This document shows positions 25,511 through 34,600 of a DNA stretch of 47,123 bases, one piece after another (position 1 is the stretch's first letter; every line of letters starts with the position of its first letter). The position numbers and the translations under genes are program-made. The stretch spans positions 1-47,123 of the forward strand of contig JAICSO010000029.1 of assembly GCA_025936825.1 (NCBI GenBank), in the 5' to 3' direction. The stretch is from Terriglobales bacterium. Its GTDB lineage: Bacteria > Acidobacteriota > Terriglobia > Terriglobales > Acidobacteriaceae. A model generated the notes under the pieces. The model searched no databases. It was not told the origin of the DNA and worked only from the letters and a program-made list of their open reading frames with translations.

Positions 25511-27634
25511 CTACTGTGTTTTCAACAAGATAGCGATTTTACGGAGCTTTTTATTGGCCCCTCCCAGCTCTTCGTGTATCCTCAACTCCCCGGCCCGCTC
25601 CATCGCCTTTAACGCCTTGTCCCAGAGGTCCAAGCCTGCCTTAAAGGCGTTCGTCCTGTCCCTTAGCTCTTTCACACTTAGGCGCTTCCGCGCCTGCATA
25701 ATCTTTCGTATGGACTGCTCGCACCGGGCTTGCCTCGATTCACCCTCGGGCGGCCGGTAATATTCGCGCATGTGGGCAAGATACTCGGCTAGGTCTATGC
25801 CGTGCTGCACGTCCTCACACGTCATGCACGAGTGGCCGCGTAACCATGCGATGTGCAGCGCCGCCCGCCATGCGTGGATGTTGAGCCGGGAAATGGTCAC
25901 ACCCGGCGGCGGCACGTAGCTATCGAACCACGTATTCATTAGCCGCTCGGCGTCCGGATCGGGGTTAATGACTCGGGGACTCTCGCACAAGGCAAGGACG
26001 AGCGGGTAAATCTTGTGCCGGATTACTTCCAAGTTAGGAGCACGGAGCCCGCCCACGCGCTTACTCCGCTCCGTGCCCACGATGTTCACGCGAGTTAGGA
26101 AGCCTGAATCCGTGGCGCTCGCCTTACTGAATGTGCTTTCCCACATCTCGGCGGTGATACCGCCGAGCATGCTGAATTGGCACCGCCCGCGCTCGGGCTG
26201 TCTGTCCTTGGTGGACGTGGAGGTAAAGGAGTCCCGGTCATACAACTCGCACAAGACAGACTCCAGCCCGGCCCCGGTGGACTCATTCGTAAAGTTAGCG
26301 AATAGGCCGTGGATTTCCTCTTGTATGGTGATAACGCGGGCAATGGGCTTCCATATCTCGGCGGGATTGCGAGCCTCGCCTTTTTTAAGCGGGCGTAGCT
26401 CTAGCATTTTCATTAGACCGGGAGCCGAGGCCAGCGCCCCCACTTGGGCACCTATGCCCGTGCCGCGCCAAGCGTATTCCCTCGGACCAAACAATAGGGG
26501 CGCATTGGTGCGCGTCATGCCGTCCCACTCTTCCGAGTACACTTTTTCCGCCCACTCTTCGGACGTGCCCTTTCCGCTACCGGGTGGACCTATTTGAATT
26601 GTGTATTCCTGTGAGCGTGCGCCGTACATCTCCGAGCTTAGGCGGTTACCCACTATCGCGCCTGTAATGGTTCGCAAGGACTCACAAAAATATTTCCACG
26701 GGATGTGATTGCCCTTTACGCACAGGTCGGCAAACAACGCATAGATAGTGCCCGCCCATGCGTGCCGGGGATAATGCGGCTGCTCTTTTCCTGTGAGCGA
26801 CACATCCGCATCCTCGCCCGTGTGCTCGGGGTCTGCGGCGGGCTTGCCTACTATGGCAACGGGCGGAACCTCGGGCACATTAACCTCAAACTTGGAGGCT
26901 CGCTCCGCCACTCCGTCTAGCCGGTCCTCGCTAACCGGGTCCGCGATAATCTCCGGGTCGTTATTCAGCTCTTCCAAGTGCGCCTTGATTGCGGCGTACC
27001 CCAGCCCGGCGTTACGGATATACCCGCCTTGCTCCACTAAGAACCCGGTGCGGTCCTCGTCCACATGCACGGGCAGTTCCCACCGCGTTTTTATTACCCG
27101 GCTGCTTGTGGTTGCTGTCTCGGCTTGGGGCTTGCGTAGGTTGGCGATTATCGAGGGGAGCGGCGCTAGGGGCGCGTCACTCTTTACGGTGTATTCCTTG
27201 CCGCTATCCGGGTGGATGCTGCCCGCCGCCATGACGTACTGCCCAGCGCCCCTAATCTGCCCGGCGCATCCCTCAAAGTCCTTAAAGTCACAGCCACGCA
27301 TGGACCCGATAAAATAGAATTGCAAGCCAAACTCCGGGCGGCGGCCGGTGCGTACCACGTAGGTAGCGGGCATCCCTGCCTTACCCATCCAAAAGATTGC
27401 GTCCGCGTCACTCGCTAGTCCGTGGTCCACATCCAGCACCACAAGCCCCGAGGCCCCGCACGCAATCCCTAGGTTGGCGTCCGGGTGAGCCGTCCACCAC
27501 GCGGTTATCTGTTGGGTGTCCGTGGTTGCATCTTGCCATCCGTGTTTCGTGAGCGGCTCTTTGGTGCGCGGGACGCACGGGAACACATGCCAACCACGGG
27601 CAGCGTAGGATAGTGCCAATTCTAAGAACGTCAT
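25511..27634 (-). CDS. Bifunctional primase/polymerase with P-loop ATPase domain
   Basis: This 707-residue replication protein is of plasmid / phage-satellite type. The N-terminal prim-pol domain (residues 1-190) shows ALSYAARGWHVFPCVPRTKE, NLGIACG and the metal-binding LVVLDVDHG, then GQIRGAGQYVMAAGS. The C-terminal half has Walker A GPPGSGKGT (about 347-355), ITIQEEIHGLF as the likely Walker B, and a helicase/DUF3987-like domain; the last 100 residues look like a winged helix. The ATG at 27634 has gggagg 6 bp upstream; the open frame continues to 27790, but that part is Arg-rich and overlaps another gene. It overlaps the upstream zinc gene by ATGA. Confidence 0.85.
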   Translation of the reverse strand: MTFLELALSYAARGWHVFPCVPRTKEPLTKHGWQDATTDTQQITAWWTAHPDANLGIACGASGLVVLDVDHGLASDADAIFWMGKAGMPATYVVRTGRRPEFGLQFYFIGSMRGCDFKDFEGCAGQIRGAGQYVMAAGSIHPDSGKEYTVKSDAPLAPLPSIIANLRKPQAETATTSSRVIKTRWELPVHVDEDRTGFLVEQGGYIRNAGLGYAAIKAHLEELNNDPEIIADPVSEDRLDGVAERASKFEVNVPEVPPVAIVGKPAADPEHTGEDADVSLTGKEQPHYPRHAWAGTIYALFADLCVKGNHIPWKYFCESLRTITGAIVGNRLSSEMYGARSQEYTIQIGPPGSGKGTSEEWAEKVYSEEWDGMTRTNAPLLFGPREYAWRGTGIGAQVGALASAPGLMKMLELRPLKKGEARNPAEIWKPIARVITIQEEIHGLFANFTNESTGAGLESVLCELYDRDSFTSTSTKDRQPERGRCQFSMLGGITAEMWESTFSKASATDSGFLTRVNIVGTERSKRVGGLRAPNLEVIRHKIYPLVLALCESPRVINPDPDAERLMNTWFDSYVPPPGVTISRLNIHAWRAALHIAWLRGHSCMTCEDVQHGIDLAEYLAHMREYYRPPEGESRQARCEQSIRKIMQARKRLSVKELRDRTNAFKAGLDLWDKALKAMERAGELRIHEELGGANKKLRKIAILLKTQ

Positions 27635-27843
27635 CCGTGCCTCCCTTCTCGCGTCAAGACAGCGCAGAGGTCTTCCAGCAGTTTGCGGGCGAGCTGCATG
27701 GCACAATCGCTGCACAGCAAATTGTCCGCCTTCTTGTCGCTGTAGAAGAGCATCAGAATCACGGGCTCCGCCTTGCGACAATACCGGCAACGGGTGTCTT
27801 CATGTTTAAGGACGCTAATTTCCTGTGACGTGCTGAGTAACAT
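27631..27843 (-). CDS. Small zinc-finger protein coupled to the primase gene
   Basis: This 70-residue protein has two Cys pairs (CRYCRK at about 19-24 and CSDC at about 44-47) that could bind one zinc ion. The ATG at 27843 follows aagaggtgaa, a good ribosome site. Its stop overlaps the start of the primase-polymerase (ATGA), so the two are translated together. A role in replication initiation or its regulation is inferred from this coupling only. Confidence 0.75.
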   Translation of the reverse strand: MLLSTSQEISVLKHEDTRCRYCRKAEPVILMLFYSDKKADNLLCSDCAMQLARKLLEDLCAVLTREGRHG

Positions 27844-28093
27844 TTCTTCACCTCTTAAGTAGCGCCGCCGGTGCATCTCCCCTGAAACCCATCTCCAGCG
27901 ACTCTTCCAATAACGCCTCGCACCTCAGCGACTCCAACTAATCCACTTAACGAGTACATAATACCGCGTCCCTATTTATCGAGCAAGATAGTAATTGTAA
28001 GATTTTTGTCTTGAATATGGGACGCTTCAGCGCTAAACTCCATTCATTCCCTAAGCGGGTCAGAATAAATCTCACTTTGGTAGGATTCCCAAC

Positions 28094-28417
28094 ATGTACA
28101 TAAAAGGCAAGATGAACGATGTGCCAAAAAGAAAGCGCACCGGGATTTCGCGGTTTGAACGCACCCCTGAGTGGCAACTTATGAAGGCAGATATTGACAA
28201 GGGCCTAAAGCCAATGGAGGCCCTCCAAGTCATCCTCACGGAAGAGGAAAAAGCCAAGTACAAGATCAAGAACCGGCGCTCCATTGCACGGTTTATCAAG
28301 AAATATTTGGAGGCAAAGGGCTTGTCCTATAACGTCCGCAACTTTCACCGAGACGAGGGGGAGTTTATTGTGGTGGAAAACGATGTGCGCGCAGCTCGCA
28401 AGCGTAAGACCGCGTAG
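28094..28417 (+). CDS. Small basic protein divergent from the primase operon
   Basis: This 107-residue protein is rich in Lys and Arg with no Cys and no membrane segment. The middle (EWQLMKADIDKGLKPMEALQVILTEEEKAKYKIKN, shown in part by the KPMEALQVIL helix) looks like two short helices, followed by RRSIARFIKKYLEAKG. It is probably a DNA-binding or accessory protein of the element, transcribed away from the replication genes across a 250-bp A+T-rich gap. An ATG at 28112 is an alternative start. I do not recognise the family. Confidence 0.6.
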   Translation: MYIKGKMNDVPKRKRTGISRFERTPEWQLMKADIDKGLKPMEALQVILTEEEKAKYKIKNRRSIARFIKKYLEAKGLSYNVRNFHRDEGEFIVVENDVRAARKRKTA

Positions 28418-28741
28418 ACGGCCCGCAAACCCGGAAGAAGAAGCGCGTGGCAGCCCTAAGGCGTCGCTTCCACCAGCCCCGGTAAGCGGCTTTTCCGTTC
28501 CTCGCGAGGATCGGGAATTCACACAAGCTTCGTACGCACGCTTCCGGCACACCCCTGACACAACAGTTTGCTCAGAAACGAACACGTCGGCATTTTTCGA
28601 GCTTACCGACAGTCAGTCGAGTAAATGTGTCTCGCAGTCAACAAATCTGGCACACCGGCGGCACACAAGACTGGATAAAGACAACTTCGGGTTTGCCCGT
28701 TATTCAGACGACTGGGCTACAATTCTGCGCTGAGGCAACAA
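28418..28741. other. Spacer between the small basic protein and the hydrolase gene
   Basis: No gene is visible in this 324-bp stretch. It contains gcttaccgacagtcag (28601-28616), which recurs exactly at 29823-29838 on the far side of the next gene. Confidence 0.4.
28601..28616 (+). repeat. 16-bp direct repeat, left copy
   Basis: gcttaccgacagtcag is identical to 29823-29838. The two copies lie 126 bp before and 131 bp after the hydrolase gene. Bases flanking the 16-mer differ. Confidence 0.5.
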
Positions 28742-29692
28742 ATGCAACATCTCGCGATTGGATTCATGGCATGCGCTCTCATGTCGATTGTGGCCGGTCA
28801 AAGTGCTGCACCTCAGGCGACCCGCGTTCAGGTCGTTATGCTGGGTACCGGAACACCGCTGCCCGATCCGGAGCGCGCGGGACCGAGCATCGCTGTTGTG
28901 GTGGATAACCATGCGTACTTGTTCGACGCGGGCACGGGCGTCGTACGTCGGGCCGCGGCCGCGACAAGGCAGAAGCGCATCCTAGGTCTAGAACCGCGGA
29001 CACTGCACGTTGCCTTCCTGACCCACCTCCACTCCGACCACACCCTCGGCCTGTCCGATCTCATTCTCACGCCCTGGACAATGGGCCGTACCGAACCCCT
29101 TGAGCTTTGGGGTCCTAAGGGGACTCGCGCCATGGTGGAACACATTCTGGCCGCTTACCAGGAAGATATAACGATCCGTACCACCAGTCTCGAGGGCTCG
29201 AATGCAACCGGGTACAAGGTGAATGTGCATGAGATCGAACCCGGCGACGTTTATAAAGACGGAAATGTCACCGTGAAACCCTTTTTGGTAAAGCACGGCG
29301 AGTGGAAGCAGGCTCTCGGGTATCGGATCGAAGCGCCGGGACGCGTCATCGTGTATTCTGGCGATACCAGCCCCACTGAGAGCATCGTCGAGAGTTGCCA
29401 TGGCTGCGATTTTCTGATCTCTGAGGCCTACACTCTCGCCAGCTTTGATCTTGTCTCCCCTAATTGGCAGAGGTACCGACATGCCTACCATGCCTCGACA
29501 CGCGAGCTCGGCGACGTCGCCAGCCGTGCCAAGCCCCGCTTGCTCATACTTACCCATCGTGGCAACGCTGGATGTGACCAGTCCCACGCCTCGGGCTGCC
29601 TCGAATCTGGAAGTGAAGAACAAATGTTGAAGGAGATGAAGCAGTACTACTCGGGGAACGTGGTTGCAGCACACGACCTGGATGTGTACTAG
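28742..29692 (+). CDS. Secreted metallo-beta-lactamase-fold hydrolase (RNase Z-like branch)
   Basis: This 316-residue MBL-fold protein has an N-terminal leader (residues 1-20, IGFMACALMSIVAGQSAA). The entry MLGTGTPLPDPERAGPS and the metal motif THLHSDHTLGL (94-104: His95, His97, Asp99, His100) are intact. Further ligands are His in VKHGEW, Asp in YSGDTSPTES and His in LTHRGN. The overall order follows the RNase Z / arylsulfatase-like MBL group, but export argues against a tRNA-processing role. It is flanked by a 16-bp direct repeat. The substrate is unknown. Confidence 0.9.
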   Translation: MQHLAIGFMACALMSIVAGQSAAPQATRVQVVMLGTGTPLPDPERAGPSIAVVVDNHAYLFDAGTGVVRRAAAATRQKRILGLEPRTLHVAFLTHLHSDHTLGLSDLILTPWTMGRTEPLELWGPKGTRAMVEHILAAYQEDITIRTTSLEGSNATGYKVNVHEIEPGDVYKDGNVTVKPFLVKHGEWKQALGYRIEAPGRVIVYSGDTSPTESIVESCHGCDFLISEAYTLASFDLVSPNWQRYRHAYHASTRELGDVASRAKPRLLILTHRGNAGCDQSHASGCLESGSEEQMLKEMKQYYSGNVVAAHDLDVY

Positions 29693-30250
29693 GGAGCTAC
29701 GCAGAAACCCTCTCGGCGAGGCGGACAATTTCACTTCTCCATATGGTCGGCCATCCAGAAACCAGCGGCAATGGAGTTGGTAAAGGTGGCACACGAAACT
29801 CGCCCCAAAACGATGGCTGATTGCTTACCGACAGTCAGCCGCCGCTTTCTAGCCGACAAGCGTTTGGCTAGCTGATTTGCTCCTCATCTAAGCCAGCTTA
29901 CTTCTTGATCGTCTTTACGACTTCAATGCCCAGTTTGGGCGTGATTTGCGGACGGTTTCTGGATCAAGTACGTGTTCTCGGTTAACCAAGCCCTGCTCTT
30001 GTGCCAACCACTGTTCGTAGTGCTTACGCATGTTGTCCCGGAAGACCTCCAGAGCTGGGTTCTTAGGTTCACGTTGCGCTCCTATGAACCATCCGGCGCC
30101 AGCCGGAACACCTGCGACAGACGCCAATCCCACACCGGGACAGAGAAATACTCAACTCAACTGAGTCTGTGCTGGTCCGCGACAAGGCAGCGCGTTTGAG
30201 GATAGGAAGTACAGGCGAATAGCTTACGAACATTCGAGAAGCGAGAAGAC
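29693..30250. other. Gene-poor stretch with a possible remnant
   Basis: Only one frame looks protein-like: 29915-30133 on the minus strand, 72 residues from a GTG, with a charged helix (VFRDNMRKHYEQWLAQEQGL). It has no ribosome site and an in-frame stop lies just upstream, so it may be the end of a decayed gene. The right copy of the 16-bp repeat is at 29823-29838. I see nothing else. Confidence 0.35.
29823..29838 (+). repeat. 16-bp direct repeat, right copy
   Basis: Identical to 28601-28616; see that entry. It follows the hydrolase gene by 131 bp. Confidence 0.5.
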
Positions 30251-30290
30251 AATAAAGGAGGGAACACGGGTAGTGTTTCGTGCTCCCTCC
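30251..30290 (-). terminator. Rho-independent terminator of the gene at 30305
   Basis: Arms ggagggaacacg (30257-30268) and cgtgctccctcc (30279-30290) pair over 12 bp with one mismatch around a 10-nt loop. On the minus strand the stem is followed by tttatt, a short U-tract. It lies 15 bp after the stop codon of the minus-strand gene. Confidence 0.75.
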
Positions 30291-30304
30291 AGACAAGAAA
30301 GCGA

Positions 30305-30862
30305 CTATGACTTCAGGCCTGAGCCTTTCAGGTCCTGCTTGGCTTCGGCGTTGCCTTTCTTCGATTCTGCCGAAGCATCGGCCTGCGGGTACAAGCTCCG
30401 AATTGCCTTGCCTAAGCTCATGGTTCCTGTTGTGGCTGGACACGTTGTGCCCGTGGGTACCGCAGTTCCGGTCATCGCCTGACGCAGGCAATAGAAATTA
30501 CCCCCGTCCAAGTTCTTGGCAACGTGCGCCGCTGCAACGCATTGCCCGAGGTTTCTAAATCCAGTGCAGGCATCGGACGCAGTCGCTGCACCCGTCAGAG
30601 TCGTGATCTTGTCACCTATCGCCGGGTTCTTCTGCAGGATGTCATTTACCGTAGGTTGGCCAGTTCCGTTTGTGTTTGGGTTGCCGTGCGTTCCCGAGCT
30701 GTTGGATGAACCCATCGATCGGTGAGCCATGCTGTGATCCATATCGCTACCCATGCCTTGACCCATTGCTCTCCCTGAACCCGAATGTTCGTGCTGAGCA
30801 AAAACGTTACCCGCATACAACAACACCGCCAAACTCAGTGCTGCGAACGTCAACTTCTTCAT
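30305..30862 (-). CDS. Secreted small protein, Met/His/Ser-rich N-terminus, unknown function
   Basis: This 185-residue protein has a clear signal peptide (residues 1-22, LTFAALSLAVLLYAGNVFA). A His/Met/Gly/Ser-rich linker (about 23-65, e.g. MGSDMDHSMAHRSM) could bind metal ions such as copper. A compact domain follows (about 68-165) with three Cys (SDACTGFRNLGQCVAAAHVA, GNFYCLRQAM) that may form a disulfide. The C-terminus is Lys/Ala-rich. A strong ribosome site (ggagga) precedes the ATG and a terminator follows, so it is a single-gene unit. The family is not recognised. Confidence 0.85.
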   Translation of the reverse strand: MKKLTFAALSLAVLLYAGNVFAQHEHSGSGRAMGQGMGSDMDHSMAHRSMGSSNSSGTHGNPNTNGTGQPTVNDILQKNPAIGDKITTLTGAATASDACTGFRNLGQCVAAAHVAKNLDGGNFYCLRQAMTGTAVPTGTTCPATTGTMSLGKAIRSLYPQADASAESKKGNAEAKQDLKGSGLKS

Positions 30863-30910
30863 CAGGTTTCCTCCGTTCGATTTCGGTCAACCTACCAGAC
30901 GAAAGGTTTC

Positions 30911-31240
30911 TCATCTACTCTTGCGAACCAGTTTCCCTACGTTGAAGCCAAGCGAAAATGAAATGGAATTCAGATCGAAAGAAACGCTCCGCGTGTAGCC
31001 GATTTCCGCGTCCATATAGCGATTCAGGTTTGCATCTACCCACGTCGCGTAACCGTAGTCTTTGGCGAGGCTGGCTGTACCTGTTGCGATTTGGGTTGGA
31101 ACATGAGGATTCTTCCCCTGGCCCGCACTTCCGGCTGGCGGGGCCTGCGATTGGCGTCAGCGTCTGATTCCCGGAATGGCGAGATGTCGTAACCGGCATG
31201 AAGAAAAGGACGCTCGGATGCCGTACACGCATAAGGAGCC
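30911..31240 (-). pseudogene. Remnant of an outer-membrane beta-barrel protein
   Basis: Two minus-strand frames join into a barrel-like C-terminus. The 3' part (30911 to about 31145) reads ... YGYATWVDANLNRYMDAEIG, then FDLNSISFSLGFNVGKLV and a stop, with the alternating pattern of terminal beta-strands. The 5' part (about 31150-31240), in another frame, reads ERPFLHAGYDISPF. A stop codon (tga, about 31148) and a frame change separate them, and no start or signal peptide is found upstream. It therefore looks like a truncated, frameshifted gene. Confidence 0.45.
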
Positions 31241-31409
31241 TAGTCTTTCGACAGAAACGGGTTACCTACGGATACAGGCTGTTGGGCTGAGGCGCAGTTA
31301 AACTGAATTAGTTCGAATTCTGCGTCGCGCCTGTCGGTGTGATCTGAGGTGCGGTGGCACTGAGTACAAACCCATTCTGACGCGTTAGGATTCCATTGGA
31401 TTTCGTGTT

Positions 31410-31610
31410 TCATTCTTTATTGAGCATTGGGCCAGTTGCCCGGACTGCATTCACCAGCTTGTCGTATTTCCGAGGCATCAATTCGTGTGCATTCCCGCAA
31501 ATCGGAACGCACCTTGTATTCACTCCCGCGAGAGTAAAGGTGTGGTGAACGAAGGTTGAACCGACGAGCAGGGGACTGCTGCAGCGATACTGCCCAACTC
31601 CATTGCACAC
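31410..31610 (-). CDS. Short Cys-containing protein, uncertain
   Basis: This 66-residue frame starts with GTG 6 bp after the stop of the GGDEF-EAL gene. It has four Cys (positions 2, 10 and the pair CVPIC near 34-38) and a basic C-terminal helix (PRKYDKLVNAVRATGPM). It could be translationally coupled to the upstream gene, or be a chance frame. There is no clear ribosome site. Confidence 0.3.
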   Translation of the reverse strand: MCNGVGQYRCSSPLLVGSTFVHHTFTLAGVNTRCVPICGNAHELMPRKYDKLVNAVRATGPMLNKE

Positions 31611-31616
31611 CTGGCT

Positions 31617-34600
31617 CTATGATGAATTCCCTGCCTTCCGTACCCGCATCTGCGGAGTAGACTGCGAACGCTCGCTTTGCTCCCTCGCCTGAAAGGAATC
31701 GGAGCTCACGGATTTATCGCATGCAGCGGAGGGCTGTGAACCTTTGAGAAGTACCTTGGGATCTGCGGTTGGACGCCCTAGCAAGTATCCTTGCACTTCG
31801 TTACCGCCCATCGCTTCAATTGTTTCGAGTTGCTCAACCGTCTCTATACCTTCAACGACAACCTGCATGTTCAGATTATGGGCAAGACTTACTAGTGATC
31901 GAATCAGAGCTGCCATTTCCACGCGCTTATCCAATTCGCTCACAAAAGTACGATCGATCTTCAGCACATTGAAAGGGAGACGCGGAAGATAACTGAAGCA
32001 GGAATATCCAGTACCGAAGTCGTCCACCGCAATAGAGATTCCCATTGCGGCGAGTTGCTTCATGGTGCTGCCGGCGCGGTCAGTCCCGTCTAACATGATT
32101 GACTCAGTTAATTCAAGCTGGAGCAGTTTAGGATCGAGGCCAGAATCGCGTAAGATCGCTGCCACCTCATCTACGAACCCTGCTCGTCTGAACTGGACTG
32201 TTGAAACATTGACAGCGACCTGGATGGGGTGATCCGAAAGGCTTTGCCAGGTTCTCGCTTCACGACAGGCGTGCTCGAGAACGAATGCGCCCAGCGGGAT
32301 GATAAGTCCACTCTCCTCTGCAATGGGAATAAACCTGTCCGGGGGAATACTTCCCAAAGTGGGGTGCTGCCATCGCGCCAGCGCTTCAAATCGGACGAGT
32401 CGTCGAGTAGCGATATCAAACTCCGGCTGGTAGTGAACGGTGATCTCTCCTCTGACAATCGCGCCCCGTAGCTGATTTTCAAGGTTGAGACGTTCGCGAA
32501 CTGAAAAGCCAATTTCCGCGGTAAAGTACATGATCCGGTTCTTGCCGTCTCGTTTTGCCGAGTACATGGCACTATCAGCTTGCTGCAAAAGCTCATTAGC
32601 ATCTGCGCCATTCTCCGGGAACAACGCTATCCCAATACTTGCACTAATGTTGATGTCATGGTTCTCAATGAGAAATGAGCGGGAGAGCACTTCCAAAAGG
32701 CTTTTTGCTACTAGCGCAGCTTCATCGCCGCCTTTCAAGTGCGTTAGTACGACCGTAAACTCATCGCCCCCAAGTCGGGCCAATGTGTCCGATTTGCGGA
32801 TACGGCTCTGTAACCGCCGCGATACTTCCGCTAACAGCATGTCCCCCACAGTATGGCCCAGGCTGTCGTTGACCAGCTTGAACCCGTCGAGATCCAGATA
32901 GATCAGAGCCACGATGCTGCGATCCCTCTTCGCCATTTCAAGCGCCTGCGAGAGTCGGTCGGAAAGTAAACGCCGGTTTGGCAAACCCGTCAGATCATCG
33001 GTGAGTGCTTGATGCTGAAGCTTGGACTCGGCTTCAGACTTGGCCAAATCGCGTGCGTACAACTCAGAAAGCATGTTGTTGAACTCGGTGCCGAGCAGGC
33101 AAATTTCATTGTTTCCTTCGACCGGCACCCGCGCGGTGAATCGCTTGTTGCGGCTCACTTCTTGAATAACCGAAATAAACTTGTTAATTGCTTCATTCTT
33201 GTCTTTTGCTTTTTGCAGAGCCTGCCCCTGCCGCTGCACATGCCGCCCTAGAACTGCAATCCAGGCCAGGCTAGCGCATACCGCGAGGAAAAGTGCCACA
33301 ACGATCAACACCGCACGCTGCGCATTCCACCACGCGGAGGCCTGCAGTACGCGAATATCAGCTGGTGAGGGGATGATCAGCCTTGCGGGAACACGTGCCT
33401 TCGTAAGCAGTAAATACGTGGTACTGTCCTGTACGGGAACCCAGCAAATTCCTGTCACACGCAGCCGGCTCCCCTTACTAGGAACAACAAACTGCTGGCT
33501 GGACGTTGCCATGTAAAGAATGGCATCTAGCGTGCGACCGTTCGCCTGTAACACCAGGGTTACTGAGTCAGGCGAATTTTGCACGCTTACTAGAGTTCCT
33601 TCGGTACTAACCAGTTCTGAGTCAAACCTTCCGTCTCCGATACTTTCAGCTGTGATCTTTTGAGCCGGCAAAGGCTGATCGTGCCGTTGCAAACGAACTG
33701 TCGCGTCCTTCAAGATCGGGGAATACCCCTCGGGTGAGGGATAGCCGACGACATCCACAAAGTCGCCAACTCGCAAGCCCTTAGCATCTGCGTCGACTCG
33801 TGTACCACCGGTGTGATCTTGAACATAGAGAAACCCATCTCCGATCATGGTAGCCGTGCCAGTGACCCTGGTGCGATGACCGAAACGCCCGGTGGGAGAA
33901 AACCGCAATAGGCTGTCTATTGGCGTGGCGGAACTCTGGAACGGATCTTTGGTTCCAGACTCGATTATTCGAATATCGGCGGCTTTGGAAACATCAATCT
34001 GCAACCCGATTAATTGCCGGCGTGCGTTGAAAATTACGCCGCCCACTCCAGTTACGCTGACTTCGCTGTCTTCGATTCGCCGCAACAACTCCATGTCACC
34101 AAATTCCGGGGCAGCAACAACGTGAACTGGACCAAAAGCGGTATAGACATCAAACGTTAGGTGGTTGGGATTTTGCCTTCCCTCGACCGAATGAATCACG
34201 CCTTCTGCTGTGACCAGGACACCATCCAGAACGCCCGACCAGGCTTTTGCCGTCATTGCTACCGGATGCGGCAGAGTATCTGGGTGGTGCTCCAAGAACT
34301 TGGGAGCGACTACGATCGGCGCATAGTCGCCTGAGTTGGTCAGCCCGCTAATAGTAACCCGTTCGCCTCTAGAAATTGGGGGATGACCGGCGTACTTGAC
34401 AAAAATTCCGCCGCTGGAATCCTGCAGAAACAGTTGCTGCCAATCGCTATCGTCAAAGGTGACGATGCCGCTGAGTTTCACAGGTTGGGCCGAATCGGCC
34501 ATTGCTTCGGTTAGGCTTCGCACCGCAGCCACTGTTCTCAGCGGGACAGTGCCCGCAGTGGTAGCCCTTTCGGACTGTCGGCTGGTGTCGAATCTGAATT

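Noticed and set aside
23045-30250. Integrase or intact tRNA-Ser for the island
   Set aside because: No tyrosine or serine recombinase motifs and no complete tRNA fold were found on either strand in this range.
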